A stretch of DNA of 64,000 nt from NCBI GenBank assembly GCA_004794655.1, contig SMMW01000575.1:7202501-7266500 (forward strand). The letters run 5' to 3'. Shown in pieces: positions 18,021-31,872 of the stretch (within the stretch, counting starts at the first letter, position 1; every line of letters starts with the position of its first letter). This stretch comes from Marisa cornuarietis. Its lineage: Eukaryota; Mollusca; Gastropoda; Architaenioglossa; Ampullariidae. The notes under the pieces were generated by a model. The model ran no database searches and was not told where the DNA came from. It saw only the letters and a program-made list of their open reading frames with translations. The translations under genes and the position numbers were made by a program.

Positions 18021-20777
18021 AGCTGTATGTCCACGTTCTTTCACGCACGTCCTCCCGGCGCACTCATGAACGCGTAAGTGTGGATGCACCTCATGGATGC
18101 GCACACGTGCTGTTAACAACGTCCTCTCGACTGCCAGAGTCTCTGGGGCAGTACGCACTCTTGATTGTCTACATTATAATTATCGCAAGAGCATAACCAT
18201 ACTACAGAACAAACACTACTCACTCTTCAAGGCTACTCTCTGAAGTACACCCAACGACAGCGCTGAGCTAGAAAGATGATACTTGAAATGAAAAAAGTGA
18301 GGAGAACAGGTCGGAAAATAAATAGGTTGACACTCTGTGTAACTCTTAATAAATAACATTTCATGTAACCTCTCAAAAATGTGAACAATCCGTGTTACCT
18401 CACAATAAATAAGTGAACACGCCGTGTACACGCTGAATAAAAAAATTAAAACCACATGTGGCCCCTAAATAAATAATCGGAGCCCCTTTCCTAAATAATT
18501 CAATCAAATTGCCATCCTACCTCCCGTCCAGTCCGTGTCTAACGATGCAGTAGATGTGCAGAAAGAGGTTGACCGTTTTACATCGTTCACGACGACGACA
18601 ACCCAGTTCGTTGTGTCGGTGAAATATCACGCCGACCCACCTACTGCGTTCTTTTAAGAGGACACGAAGTTTAAAGAAACCGGTTTCACCAATGGCCGAA
18701 TAGGACTGCATGTGACAGAGTTGAGAAAATGTGACTGTGGTCCTCCTGAAAAGTGGAGGAGAGCAGCTATAGGACATTGTCATCTAGGTGCATGGCAGGG
18801 CGGGTAAGTGGCATCATTATCAAAACAGGCCTACCCCCTTGAAAGGAGCCGAGTGTACAGGTATTAAATAGCAGAAACATAATAATTTCTGAGTCTAGAA
18901 ACCTCTGCCCTCCTTTATCAAATCAGCCACAAGGGGACGTGTAGAGTTATTAAAGTGTAACGGACACGATTAAAAACGCATTAGAACTCAAAAACTCTCT
19001 CAGGTCTTTTTCTTTCTTTTTATTTCTACTGCGTGAGTCAGACTTTGCGCACTTCTTGAAAGCCGCGTGAAGTCATTGACCTCGGGCACCAGGCACATGC
19101 ATGACAGATAGAGAGGGAGGGGAAACAGATGGTGGAAGAGAGAGGTAGGGGGAGGAAACATGTTTTCTCAATTGCTTGCGAACTGAAAAGAAGAAATAAA
19201 AGGCCAGGTTACGTTCGACGTATGCACAATTTCGCGCGATTACGTCCGGCAGGTGTCTCAGTCATATAGGATCAGGGGGGCTTCACGACAGTAGACTTCA
19301 TTGTTCAGGTGTAGAGAGAGTTTCCATCGACGCCGACACCCATCATCTGATGCATTCTCTTCGACCATGCACAAGAGGCTTGCAAGCTGCGATTAACAGT
19401 GAGGACGAAGACACACTTCTACTAAGGCAAAAAGGGAAACAGAATTAATACATAAGCCTGACGGTCAGCAACAGATTTTACTTAGTGACCCAATCTACTA
19501 GAGCAAAACAAAAACAAAACAAACAAACAAAAACAAGGTTATAACAACAAGACAATAGAAACTTTCGGGACTTAGATTTTCAGCCCCTTCAGCACAGGTG
19601 GCAGGTGCCGCCCCCTCTTTCTTTAACTTGCCTGTCCTGGTCGCTACACATGTTGCAATATGTAGACGCCACGACCAGAAATGACAAACCTCCGTGCATT
19701 AGAGCTGTTAGTAGAAAATCGTCATTTTTAAGGTTAATTTTCATGTCTTGGTTTTACTAGCATAGTCTGTGTCATCACTTCAAGGTCCGGATACTTAGGC
19801 TGGAGGGACTGAAGGATCTCTGACTGACGGATCAGGCGCTACACACGTTCACTACATTTCTAATTTCTTCCCCGTTTCTTTTCTTCTAAACATTTTCTTT
19901 TTGATAGAGAATATCAACATTAACAGGGTTACATATTCTCCTTGACCTTTTTCATAAGTTTGTCATCGCTTTATGCAAACTCAGTGGGTTAAGACGACCC
20001 ATCTGCACTGGAGGTACTGGCGCTTCGTGAAGTACAAAAAGTGTGTCACCTGCTTTCTGGACAAATTTTAACTAGGACTCTCCGCCCTGCCTCTACTACA
20101 TCCTTGCAATACGTTGTTTTTTTTTAATCCCCTATTCCGCGACTCCGATGTTTTATGTTTTGAAGCCTGACAAACAGTATCGTCTGTTTGATCTTCATCA
20201 TTAACCCATACGCAATGTGAGGGAAGATTTGTTGGCGACTTCCGCTGGTATCCATGCATTTGAAGGTTTTGTCGGCCACCTGCCTTGTGGTTTGTGTTGG
20301 CCTCACAGCTTTTTAGGTGTTATTGGTGACTTGTGTTGGTTGGTCTCACTATTTTTTAAGCGTTTGTTCGTAACCTGCCTTGGAACTTATGTTGGTCTCA
20401 CAGCCTCTTGTGTTGGTCTTAATTCCTTTAAGGTTCTGCCGACATAAATTTGTCACAATGCTTCGTTTCACAGTCAGTGTATGGATCAAACTTTGCTGAA
20501 CCCGACTCTCTGGTGAAACTGTTTATGTAAGCCCTTAGACTTTCTCGATTTTATGATTTCATGCACATTCTCCTTTGAGTTTTTCTGTTTCAGCGTTTAT
20601 TACGGTTTTTTGTAAAAACGCACGGCGGAAATGGTGGTTAGAGACAGAACTTTTGAAACGATCAAAGCTGAGAGATTTGGCAAGCGTTTTTGTTTTTCTT
20701 TTCTTATAAAATCCAAAGCAGCCTTCCTCTTTTAAGTCTGTGGTCAAAGATCTCCTTTTTCTGAGGTTTCTTTACCT
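18021..20777. other. Intergenic sequence, no gene recognised
   Basis: Weak tandem duplication of gtgttggtctcacagc-type units at 20250-20450. Otherwise unremarkable. Confidence 0.4.
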
Positions 20778-21533
20778 CAGGGGTGAGAAACGTCCGGCCA
20801 GCCAAGACTTAATAAAATGAACTTTTTCATAGCAACATAAATGCATATTAAGTGTATACAACTAACGTAAATTTGAGGGACAAGCAAGGAATGTCTATGA
20901 TGGGAAGGGCAGGACACATACGAGTACATAGCGGTACAGAGGCTTCTGCTTCTCGTTGCTTGCGGTCTGTATGGACCATGTTGGAGAATGATGCATGCGT
21001 GTGACCTTCACCCCAAGCTGAGGGTAGATCCTTTCCGGTTTGATATCAGCGTAGCGTTCTGTGACCATATCGGCTCACACAATATAAAACATGATTGTCG
21101 ATATTGCTGTGTACCTTAGTGTACAGTTCAGGCCTAGGAGTCTCCAGAATTATCCCTTTACGAATTTCCAAAGCTTTGGCTGGTACAAACTAGGAGTTTA
21201 TTTGTGCATGTGCAAGCATGTCTATGTGTTTAGCACACCTGTAGACAGTTTGAAATGCAATGAACTCCTCCATCAGGAGAAAATAAGTGTACTAAATACT
21301 CATAATTATTATTGTTATTATTACTGTACTTTTATTGCACAATCACAAATAGAAAAGTGTGCATTAGTAAAAAAAAAAAAGGTTTTGTTACTATATATTC
21401 TGCCTACTCCAGGAACTTTTCAATTATAAATAGTATTGCAGGCTCATTTTTAGCTAGATAATTTTGTTTGTCCCACGAATGATGTTATAAATATCAAAAT
21501 GACCCTTGGACGAACAAATATTTCCCACCCCTG
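20778..21533. mobile_element. hAT-type non-autonomous element, copy 1
   Basis: 756 bp bounded by imperfect inverted ends CAGGGGTGAGAAA and TTTCCCACCCCTG, with an 8-bp near-perfect target duplication (ctttacct / ctttaact). Both features are typical of hAT DNA transposons. No transposase frame. Confidence 0.8.
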
Positions 21534-23154
21534 CTTTAACTGTTGAATTTTCCGCCCAGTGCACCTGCCTTCTGAAAGCAAGGCATGAGTGTGTCAAATG
21601 CGATTAAGTTGACACGACTTCGCAGTCGACGAGGATACAAATATCTGTTGGTCCGTTTGTTTGCGTGTCCTTTCGTTTATCGACGTGCGGAGATACTCAA
21701 ACATATATGATATATATATATATATATATATCTGTTTGGATGTGTCATTGTGTATGCGTGAGTGAATAAACAGATGGATGGGCTGGAAGGGTGAACTGTT
21801 GGCTGACTGGACAAACTGCTGGCTGAACAGATGAACTTAAGATCGAGAGTAAAAGCCCTCAGCGCTATGAAGGGTTTTAGATTTCTTGCCGACTACACTA
21901 CAGACAAGGGTCAAAAGGGTGACACAAAGCTCACATTATGGGCGTCTGCATTCTATGTACAAACCTCGTGTCGCCACGAAAATGGGGGCTAACCTCGACT
22001 GTTACCTGAAGTAACACAGTTTCTGTAGCTCTCTCTCTGTCTCTTCAACAGCAGCTTGTCCACATAACTAGGTTACCCAAAGCAGCTAGACTCACATGAG
22101 TGTCAATCATAACAAACAAACAATGTTAAACTTTTATGTTAAGACACTTTCTTCTTTTTCTTCTTTGAAAGAGAGAGAGAGATGCATAATATTAACAAGA
22201 TACAACATTATAAAGATCATACTTTATTGTTAGGTTTATATTAAGGCACTCACTTGTGTTTACAAGGGTAATATGGATTTTTTCATACTATTATCAAGTA
22301 GAAAATGAAAATATTTCTATCGTTTCATCTGAAATGTCGTAGCATACGTATGACAAGGCATTCAGAAAATAAATCATTTAGGTTTGGGAATTACAGTTCC
22401 GGTTATAGCTCACATGCTGATATGTATTGATAACTGCTTACATGTATCAAGTGCTGCTTGCATACATTTCTCGCATGATTACTAGGCGCACATCAAAGAA
22501 ACATTTGTTTTCCACTCCCTGAATATGGAATATGCCGAAAGTAGGAGAGTGCAGAGATGTATAAACGGGGAGAAACCAAAGACGGGGCAGGGCACGCGGT
22601 GATAAAATGGGTTGTTTGTCGTAGTAAAAAATGAATTCTAAAAGCCCAATTGTTAGACATTTTTATCAGGATTTCATCGCACGATGGTGGGCTGTGAGAG
22701 GGGTGAGATGGGTTGATAGGAGGTTAAGGCAGTGCCCTTGTGACACATGACACAACTCGTGTGCTGCACACTGCACTTGACAGACGACATAACCGACCGA
22801 CTGGCTGGCTGGCTGGCTGGCCGTCTGTACGCAGGTTTTATTCCTATGTAAGCTCGTCCACTCTTTTGGATTTCCTTTTCTTTGTTCTTTCCTATTCTTA
22901 GTTTGTCCCTTTCTTTCGTTTCTCTCTATCTCTTTCTGAGTAATTATTTGACTGGCTAACAAAAAGACAAGAACTGGGGGAAGGCGCGTGTATGTGTCTG
23001 TGCGTGCGTGCATGTGTAGATGTGCCTGCGTGCATATGTGTGTGTAAGCGAATGAATTAGTGCATGAAGGTTACGTTGAAGCAAATGTAATTGAATCAGT
23101 TGCCAGGATGATGATGTCACAATGGACAAACAGATATACGCAGGACTCATGCGG
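21534..23154. other. Spacer between the two hAT copies
   Basis: Contains (TA)n at 21711-21731 and a (ggct)n run near 22801-22820. No gene recognised. Confidence 0.4.
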
Positions 23155-24109
23155 CAGGGGGGGGGACGTCCGGCCCGCCATGGCATCCGCAGGTTTTTAC
23201 TTAATCTATAAGCTTTTTCATAGCAACATAAATGAAAATAAAAATAATAATAATAATTTAAATTTTGAGGGACAAACTAGGAATGTCCATTACGAGATAG
23301 ACATGACACATACGAGTACATAACGGCACGTAGGCTTTTCGTCGGCTGCCCGCGGCTTATATGGACGATTTGGGAGAATTGTGCATGCATGTGACCTTAA
23401 CCCCAAGCCGAGGGTAGACCACTTCCGGTTTGATGTCGGCTGTTGATACACATAGCGCTCTTCTACCACGTCGGCTCGTACAATGAAAAAGATCGTCGAC
23501 CTTGCTGTGTACCGTAGTGTACAAATCAGGCCTACAAGTGACCAACATTATTCTTTCATAGATTCCCAAAGGATGCGCAAATGAAACATCTTTGGCTGAT
23601 AAAAATTCGCTTGGGGTTATGAGTTTTGTACATGTGCGAGGATGTTTATGTGAGTAGACTGTAAATTCCATAATCACCTCCATCGGGAAGAGATATTGTA
23701 TACTAAGTTGTTATGATTATAATTAATGTACGTTCACTGCACAGCCACAAACAGAAAAGGGTGCATTAGGAAAAAAAGGTTTGTTACTATATACTTTGTC
23801 TCTTCTAGGAACTTTCTAACTATAAACATATATTTGACAGACTCTAAAGAGTTGTTTCGCTCTGCTTTATACAGGAAAAGCGAATATTTTTCGCACCTAA
23901 TTACGAAAAGACGGATTGTGGTGACTCAGAGGAAGGTAGTCTCAGGCAGGGTGGGATTGTGCACGTTGCGAAAGTGTAAACACACTGGCAAAACTACAGC
24001 TTGACCAGATTTAGCACGGTAATTTTTAGATAGATAATTTTGTATGGCCCACGAATAATGTTATAAATATCAAAATGGTCTTTGGAGGGAAAAATGTTCC
24101 CCACCCCTG
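23155..24109. mobile_element. hAT-type non-autonomous element, copy 2
   Basis: 955 bp, same family as copy 1 in the same orientation: shared blocks include catagcaacataaatg, gacacatacgagtacata, ttgctgtgtaccgtagtgtac and acgaataatgttataaatat. Ends are CAGGGG and CCACCCCTG, flanked by tcatgcgg / ttatgcgg (8-bp target duplication, 7 of 8). It has extra internal sequence relative to copy 1. Confidence 0.8.
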
Positions 24110-25405
24110 TTATGCGGCAACAAGACGGTCTTGTGAAGAGAATGAGAGGATAAGAGATTTACAGATGAGAGATTAGAGGTCAAGATGACAGGACGACCAG
24201 AGAAGAAGGTTTCCAGAAGGTAAGCATCAGACGGCAAGAGCATCAGAGGATCAGAAGACTAGAGAAGAAATGGAAGAAGAGAGGCCATGACTACAGGCTT
24301 AGAAAAGTGCCGTCTGTCATGGACCATCATGGATCCAACTAAAAGATGGATCGCCCATAAGAACTGGATTCTACAGCGTTTAGGTTCCGAAGCAAATAGT
24401 ATGTAGGCGTTGAATGCAAGTAGTTCTCAGGTTTTGGGTGTAGACTGCCTGAACTTGGGGTAAACATTTATTTTCACCCAACAATGATTATTGCCCCACG
24501 GATATCTTCAAATTGTTGACAAACACCTGCAGAAGGATACCGGGCATTGCTTTGAAAAACATGTTTATGGCTAGTTTACGACCATACTGCAGAGAATAAA
24601 CGGCAGTGTGTACAAGTTAATTAATTCTCGTTGCACTTCCTGTTTTTTTCAGTGTTGTTCACTCTTCTCTGAAGAGATTTGTGAACAATACCTTGTCGAA
24701 AACAGGAAACAGTCTGACGAAAAAAGCAATGACGACTTGACCTGGGAATAAGCCTACCCTGTGTTCCCATAGCCCTGAGCAGCTTCTAAATTACCGCGAG
24801 GATTTCATTGCTGGCACGTGGCAAAAAGTCTATCCTCCACAACAATGCAATGAGAAACGAAGCCTGTGTGGGATGGCGAGGTGACAAGAAGCTTAGACAG
24901 AAAAATGATCATAAGCTCCATGGGAAACCTTTCAGATGAGGACGAGAGGAGACTGCGGGCAGAGAGGACACGCAGCAATCATCGGAAACCTTTCCTTTCT
25001 CCAAACGCAAACGACAAGCCGAACAGCTGTAGGAACAAATGAAGAAAAAGACACGAGGAAATGATAGGGATATCGTCTACTACAGAAAACAGTCAAGTGC
25101 CTTTCTCTTCCTCGCTCACCCCTTTTCACAGTCGACCAGCTGAAACGAGACCAAAGAACCAGCACACAAAGCGACATCGAGAGAGAGAGAGAGAGAGAGT
25201 TAACCTGTTTGTAAACAATTTTTACATCAGCTCATAAGCATTTTTAAGATAATGTTGGTAAATAGCTGTTAGGAACACTGGTGACATCGTGCACATACAC
25301 AGTCACTCGCGCGTTCTTAACACAAAGCCCAAACAATTACCTATAGGCTGTCTTAACATATATATATATATATATACACATATAATTTCTGGGCAAATGA
25401 CCAAT

Positions 25406-25408
<3 letters not shown>
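24110..25408. other. Intergenic sequence, no gene recognised
   Basis: Purine-rich at 24120-24280. No exon found. Confidence 0.4.

Positions 25409-25478
<70 letters not shown>
25409..25478. repeat. (CA)35 microsatellite
   Basis: Uninterrupted run; a short (TA)n precedes it at 25362-25376. Confidence 0.95.
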
Positions 25479-25480
<2 letters not shown>

Positions 25481-26060
25481 TAAAAGTCCTAGTGGTCACG
25501 GCCACCTAAATAGCAAAAAGCAACTATATATCAGCATGTGAACACCTGAGCTATGGTAAATGCTTGAGATATTAATATACCGATTTTTATAAACTATTTT
25601 CATACATCCAGTTAAAAATCGAGGTACACACACGTCCGTGACAAAAGCCTTCGATTCACAGCCTTAAACTTAAACATTTTCTTTCTTGACCTCCAACTCC
25701 AGTTTGGTATCTCTAGAAATTTAACTGGTTTCCTACAAAAAAATTAAGAGTAAGTGTAGTAACTGTATAGGTGTGTGGGTTGCAAGTGTGTGTTGTTTTG
25801 TTTATTGCTTGCGAGCTCTAAACAAAAACAAATTTCTATATCTGCTATAAACAGACATAGGCAATAAAGATGTATTGTATTGTTTGATGCATGAACTCAC
25901 TTTCAGTTTGTTAGTTTTTGAAATACTGGGAAAACTGACCCCTCGTCAGCTGTGAGAATTCTGGAAAAACTGCTCACCTTGTCAGCTGTGAGAATGCTGG
26001 AAAGAATGAAGCTATGGCAGGCGATATGAAGACGAGGAGGAGGTTTATGATGTTACAGAC

Positions 26061-26062
<2 letters not shown>
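25479..26062. other. Downstream of gene B, no exon recognised
   Basis: A further tail exon of gene B, if the donor at 26295 is used, could lie here or lower. None could be named. A local duplication of gtcagctgtgagaat...ctggaaa lies at 25940-26003. Confidence 0.4.

Positions 26063-26129
<67 letters not shown>
26063..26129. repeat. (CA)33 microsatellite
   Basis: About 170 bp downstream of gene B exon 12. Confidence 0.95.
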
Positions 26130-26130
<1 letters not shown>

Positions 26131-26295
26131 TCACTGATACAGAAAAACAAAGGTCAACATTGTAGGCTTCAAGTGAATTCGAATTTTGCCGGTTATGGAT
26201 GAAATCTGTGAGCATCAGTTCCACCTTGTTAAGGAAACATGATAATACTGGAGACAGACATAAGGTGATGGTTACGATTTTTTGTTTGGTCTTAC

Positions 26296-26481
26296 CTGTT
26301 GGATGGACAGGAAGTTGGAGAGGTTGGGCAGGTAGAGGTTGGCGGTCAACAGTGCCAGGGCGTTGGCTGGCCGGTACACGTCGGGGCTGCAGATGACGTA
26401 ATCAGGCAGTTCCAGCTGCGGCTCGTGCTCGTGGTGTCGAGGTCCCCAACCCCTAGGGGTCGTGCCCAGGGCCTTCAGTCT
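26296..26481 (-). CDS. Gene B exon 12: C-terminal cytosolic tail
   Basis: 186 bp. Encodes RLKALGTTPRGWGPRHHEHE, then L-E-L-P-D-Y-V-I. The R-L-K-x-x-x-x-P-x-x-x-W-G-P pattern is the family's C-terminal tail after TM12. Acceptor is GTCATGCAG|AGACTG. A strong donor, CAACAG|GTAAGA, follows, so a further tail exon may exist downstream. Otherwise the frame reads seven more codons (VRPNKKS) to a stop at 26272-26274. Confidence 0.85.
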
Positions 26482-28340
26482 CTGCATGACAATAGAAGCT
26501 CATAGGGATCATCAAGCTTGACTGTTACCGCCTACCACTTTCTACCTCCACAATGTGTCGAGAGGCGTTAGCCGGATAGTTAATTAAGCCGACGCAGTCA
26601 GCTAAAATGATTGTTTAGAGGAGGAGGTAAGCTTCCAGCTATCATAGTGGTGATGTGCCCCAGGCCTCTGTGTGACTGGCACGTAGCTTAAGGTAGGACA
26701 CTAACAAACTAAAGGGTAAACTTACAGCAGAATGGCAAGCATGACACCAGGTTAACATTAACACGTAGCCGCCGTTGTATGAGGCACAACGCTTATGCAG
26801 ACATGTATGATGCACATGTATAAAATCATAATTTATTTGTAAATATATCAGGGGAATATGTGCGTGCGCGCATGTGTTCTTAAATATGTATACATGCACG
26901 CAGACACAGATGTGTACACAAATGCAAGAGATAAACATACAAATGTGTAGAACTTTTTATTCTGCATCTGTAAACTGACTAAGGGGAGACAACCACTGAA
27001 CTAGGCACAATTGACGATGGAATGTCTTAAAGGAAAACAGGGAACTCACACAGTACCATCTCGATCAGCATAAAACAGGAGATAGGGAAAACCTGTATTA
27101 TATTCCTTTACATCAGATCTATGTATTGCTTCGTTTTCAGCAGCAAAACGTAGGCTCAACGAAAATAAATGATCCAAGTGAGAGGTACAGATTGCTTTTC
27201 ATCTTTCTTCTCAAGACTTTTGGGCCTAAAAAAAACGTCTACAGAAATGAATAAAACTAAACAAAACAAGTAACAAGCACTTTAGTGTACAAAAGACGTG
27301 TAAACAACATCATTTACTTTTGAAAAGAGACAACATATACACAGAGGCAAAGGGAGGTAAGAGAAACGACTTTTATCTGACAAGAAGTGCAAAAACTGGA
27401 TATCCCAGGCGAGTAATAGAAGTTATCTTCTCTTTTGTCTGTATTTCAATGCTAGACCTATTCTTCCACGTTTTAAAGGTTCTGCCGAGGATAATGGAGG
27501 ACCTTACAACCCCTCACTGCATATTTATGATGTGAAAGGGAAACAACTGTCTATAACTCGTGTACATCACCAGCAGGCTGAGTTAAAGTTACTTTTTAAA
27601 AATTCTCACCTGTTAATGAACCAGTGGTCATCGATGCTCTGACCCTAAGCACTCACATTTGTAAGCCTTTGATGTAACGCAAACCTGTGAACACAGGCAC
27701 CCCGACTCTGAACTCTCACCTGAGTGAAGGTCCCAGTGGAGACGAAAACCATGTAGGTGGCGATACTGAGGAATGGTGTCAAGGGCAGACAGGTGAGCAG
27801 CCAGCCAAACCCTGTCACCCACGGCGACCCTGACGAGGGTGCTGACGACCAGGACAGCGGATCCGCCGACGCTCCGGGCAACGACGGCCACGGCGACAGC
27901 GGCGAGGATGGAGACGTCGGCGGTAACAATGGAGATGATGTCTGCGATGACGATGATGATAATGATGATGACGAAGAGGAAAATGGCAAGAAGGATGGTA
28001 AAGCCGATAACAACGATGTTATGGACGTCGTGAAGGAGGAGCTCGTGACGAAAGAGACGATGATGATCCCCTGCACGTGAAATGACACTTAGGACGTTAC
28101 CGCCACTTGTTCACCGTTTACCGGCATCAGCTACCTTTCCCCTCCCGAAGTCTGCCTTTCGTTCCGTCCGTATGTTTTTGTTTGCTTGCATCTATGTGCA
28201 TGTTTCTAGGTGAGAAGGGTGTGTGGTTATCAAATCATGTCTCTTTCAAAAATACACTCATCAGTCTTTTTTTCTCTCATCTCCAACGAACACACACACA
28301 CACTCCTCTCTTTATTTTCCCTTTCTCACATAAACGAAAG

Positions 28341-28373
<33 letters not shown>

Positions 28374-28699
28374 CACAAACATACACACAAACACGCACAC
28401 TGACATATATATATATAGGGACGCAGACACAAACAAACAACGCAGACGCACGCAGGATCAAGGACTCGCCAGGTGGCCTCACTCAATAGGAACTCACGGT
28501 CAGGACTGTGGGACAAAGGAACTTCCACATCCACTTCCACAGGAAGCTCTCGGATTTTCCCGTCATGTCCGAGATCCTGTTGGCCAGGCGCTGCACGCCG
28601 TACAGCCACATCAGTGTCAGCACCTCGGCCAGACACACCGCCGGCACGGACAGGAGGTACACAGAGCGCTCCAGGAACTGCACCACGTACAGACCTCCC

Positions 28700-28771
<72 letters not shown>

Positions 28772-31700
28772 GAAGACAAATGTAGGTGGAAACTGGGAAT
28801 AAGTGCACACAAAACTATCTATTTTTTAACGAAATGATGTAAAGTACCTTGCAGACCCTAGCACGCACATTTTTACTGCAAGCACAAGCAGCATGGATCG
28901 CCACATCATTGCTCTTCCCTAGTTCTTCGGGGTTACTGTTGTCACCGATATTGGGTCTCTTCGGGTCGGCTTCAATGAACTCGGCGTCACTAATTTGCTG
29001 ATCGGACTTAAATCTCCGTCTAACATATCTTACTTGTCTCAATCAAGCCTAGCTGGCTTGGACATCAGTTTACCTTATCTACCTTGGGGCCTCTGAGATT
29101 TCTCTTGCTCGTCTGATCTATCGTGGCAAAAAATTAAAACTCGCTACTAGGATAAACAGAAAAACTGCCGTCCCTGCAGCAAGCTGCACGCCAAGAGACT
29201 AGTCATCAAAACAACTGTTTACTCATATTTCGAAAACATCACAATACTGAGCCTCACCGGTCATTGACCTGTCTCATGACATAGTCTACTGACGTGTGTC
29301 TTCACATTTCTGTTTCATATAAGGAATAGCGAAAATAAGAGGATGAAGAGAAGAAAAAAATATGACGATTAATATGTGGGTCGGGGAAGAAATAGACAGG
29401 GTACTAGTAGTGATGGCACTTGATGTTATCTGAGTGACGAGGAGGGACCAGACAGGGTACACTGTTGTTACCTGAGTGATAACAGAGGGCACACTGTTGT
29501 TACCTGAGTGACGGTGCTGAGGCTTAAAAGAAACAGCAGGAGGACAAGAACAGCCAGCAGGAAGAGGCAGGCCTGGCGATGAGAGGCACGAGCCAGGGAG
29601 ACAACCCCGCTGTGCAGGTTGTGCAACAGCGCCCCCTGTACCCCCATGCCGCCCACCACCAGCAGCGCGAACCACAGGATGCACCACAGCGGCGGGCAGG
29701 GCAGGTAGGCCGTCAGCGAGGGCAGCAGCGCGAACATCAGGTCCACGTCTGTCGTCAGACAGGAGGCAGAATAGTTAGGACACAGCAGACACAAGACATG
29801 TCTTAGTTAATAAATAAATAGGTAATTGTGGAAATGTTTCTCCTCTTTTTTTAAAACTTTGAGGGCAACATTTCTCTTTCTCTAACTTGCATTGACACAC
29901 ACACACAAACAAACAAGCTGATAGTATTTCGCGTAGAGCGCGATACCATAAATAGTATTTTATTTTCTGTTTCTAGAGAACTAACCAATCACCGCTCCCC
30001 ACGTGACATATGAAGTGGCCATATGTGACCCTACCAAAACATCAAAGTCTCTGTAATGTGAATAAAACTGACATAATTTTGTTCTTTGTTTTCCCTTCGA
30101 CATTAGAAGAACTAAATTGCCCGCAAGTTGACGAAAATAAAACTAACACCAATTCGTCATCTGTCAACACATGAGGCCAAAGAGTTTAGAAGATATCAAT
30201 GAGTTAAGAAGAGTTCACAGATCCTAAAGGAAGCCTACAAATGCACACAAGACTCTTCGGTGTTGAAGACAACAGTGTCTGTATAGTATGTGCAGAAGTT
30301 AACGCTATCGCACAAACATGTAGTGAAAGGAGTGTGGACATGCTTAGGTCCAACCTTATATACCGAGAGCTCACCTGACAGGTGCAAATGTTTGACGTCT
30401 GTTAGCTCCAGGAAGAGGTGACCTCCGAGCGCAGCAAACAATGTACAGCCGCCAAGAAGGGTGGTCAGCACCGCAACAGTGGTGATAATCACAGAGTTCC
30501 TGCGAGATGGAGATATATCTGTACGTGAATGTCTGTACAGGAATAGATAAAAGACACCACGTGACATAAGACATCCTAAAGCGTTTGCTTGATTCACAAA
30601 GCACCTACCTGAAGCAGTTGCTGTGGAAGTTAGCCCAGGCAGACAAGGAGATGATGGCGCCGGTTCCACAGACGGAGCCAGTCAGCACCAGTTTAGCCCC
30701 GTCCCACCACATCTGCGCCATCGGGAACACAACATTACGTTAGTCATCGCTTCTGCACTTGACGAACTCTCGAACATGGCGCATCCCTGGCATTCTTGTC
30801 TGGTAATTGTTTATTGTCTGCACTGAAGACTTCCTCTTTTACTTAATATGAGTAGCTTTCTGTCCGTCGCTCTTCCCTAATTAATTCTCAATCGTTTAGT
30901 AGGTTCAAGTTTCATCCCTAAGACTGTGTGCGGTTAGTTTATCCAGGGATAGTTCTCTGTTTACACAAACGTTCTTATTTATCCTCTCAAGCTCTGAGTA
31001 AAGCTTACCTGTTGTGAAGCGAATGTTTTCATCTCTAGCCAGGGAACTTTTTTCCACTTAATGATTTTTTCCGCTGAGTGTCAAAGTCATGCCTGTCGTG
31101 AAGATATTTTTCCTTATCGCTAAAAAAAAATTGCCTATCGTGGAAAAATTTTTCTTGAGGAAACTTGTGGAAATATTTCTGGTTGTCGCCAAGATTAATT
31201 TTGCCTGTTGTGGAAATTAATTTTGCCTGTCGCATGGTATCTGCACGTCTAGTAGTCTGGTACTATTTTTGATGGCAAGTGCTTTCTACCTGCTGTTTTC
31301 TTCACCTGAACTCTGGCCAGCTGTGTCCAGCGAGGGGTGAGGAAGGCTCGCAGGCCCCTGACACTTCCCTCAGTGGAGCACACCCCTCCCAGCAGCACCA
31401 CCAGCAGCATGACCGGCGCTGTGCTAGAAACGTACGACACCTGCAACAGCAGCCAGGTGAGCGCCAAGTGTGAAGTCTTCTTACATAATTGCGTACTGCC
31501 ACCCTTTACTGAGCACACACACACACACACATGCAAGCACACTCTCCCCACACTCACATTCATATACATTCACACACACACACTAACGCACACACACATG
31601 CATTCACACACACACACACTCTCTCTCTCTCACACACACTCTCTCTCTCTCTCACACACACACTCGCGCGTGCGCGGCGGGCAGGAGTGAAGATGGACTG

Positions 31701-31814
31701 TAACAGGTGTGGAATGTGTTATACACCTCAAAACGCAAACTTTCTGCTGATGAAGCCGGACAAAGGTGAACGATTTGTTGTACAAGGTAAGTGTAGGAAA
31801 TATATTTCCCAGCC

Positions 31815-31872
<58 letters not shown>

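Noticed and set aside
27757..28080. Acidic plus-strand frame rich in Asp/Glu
   Set aside because: Antisense shadow of gene B exon 11, whose minus frame has TM12 and correct splice sites.
31681..31795. Plus-strand mini-exon with C-x-x-C-x-x-C ending at AAG|GTAAGT
   Set aside because: Only one possible exon inside a gene B intron; no acceptor partner or homologous family.
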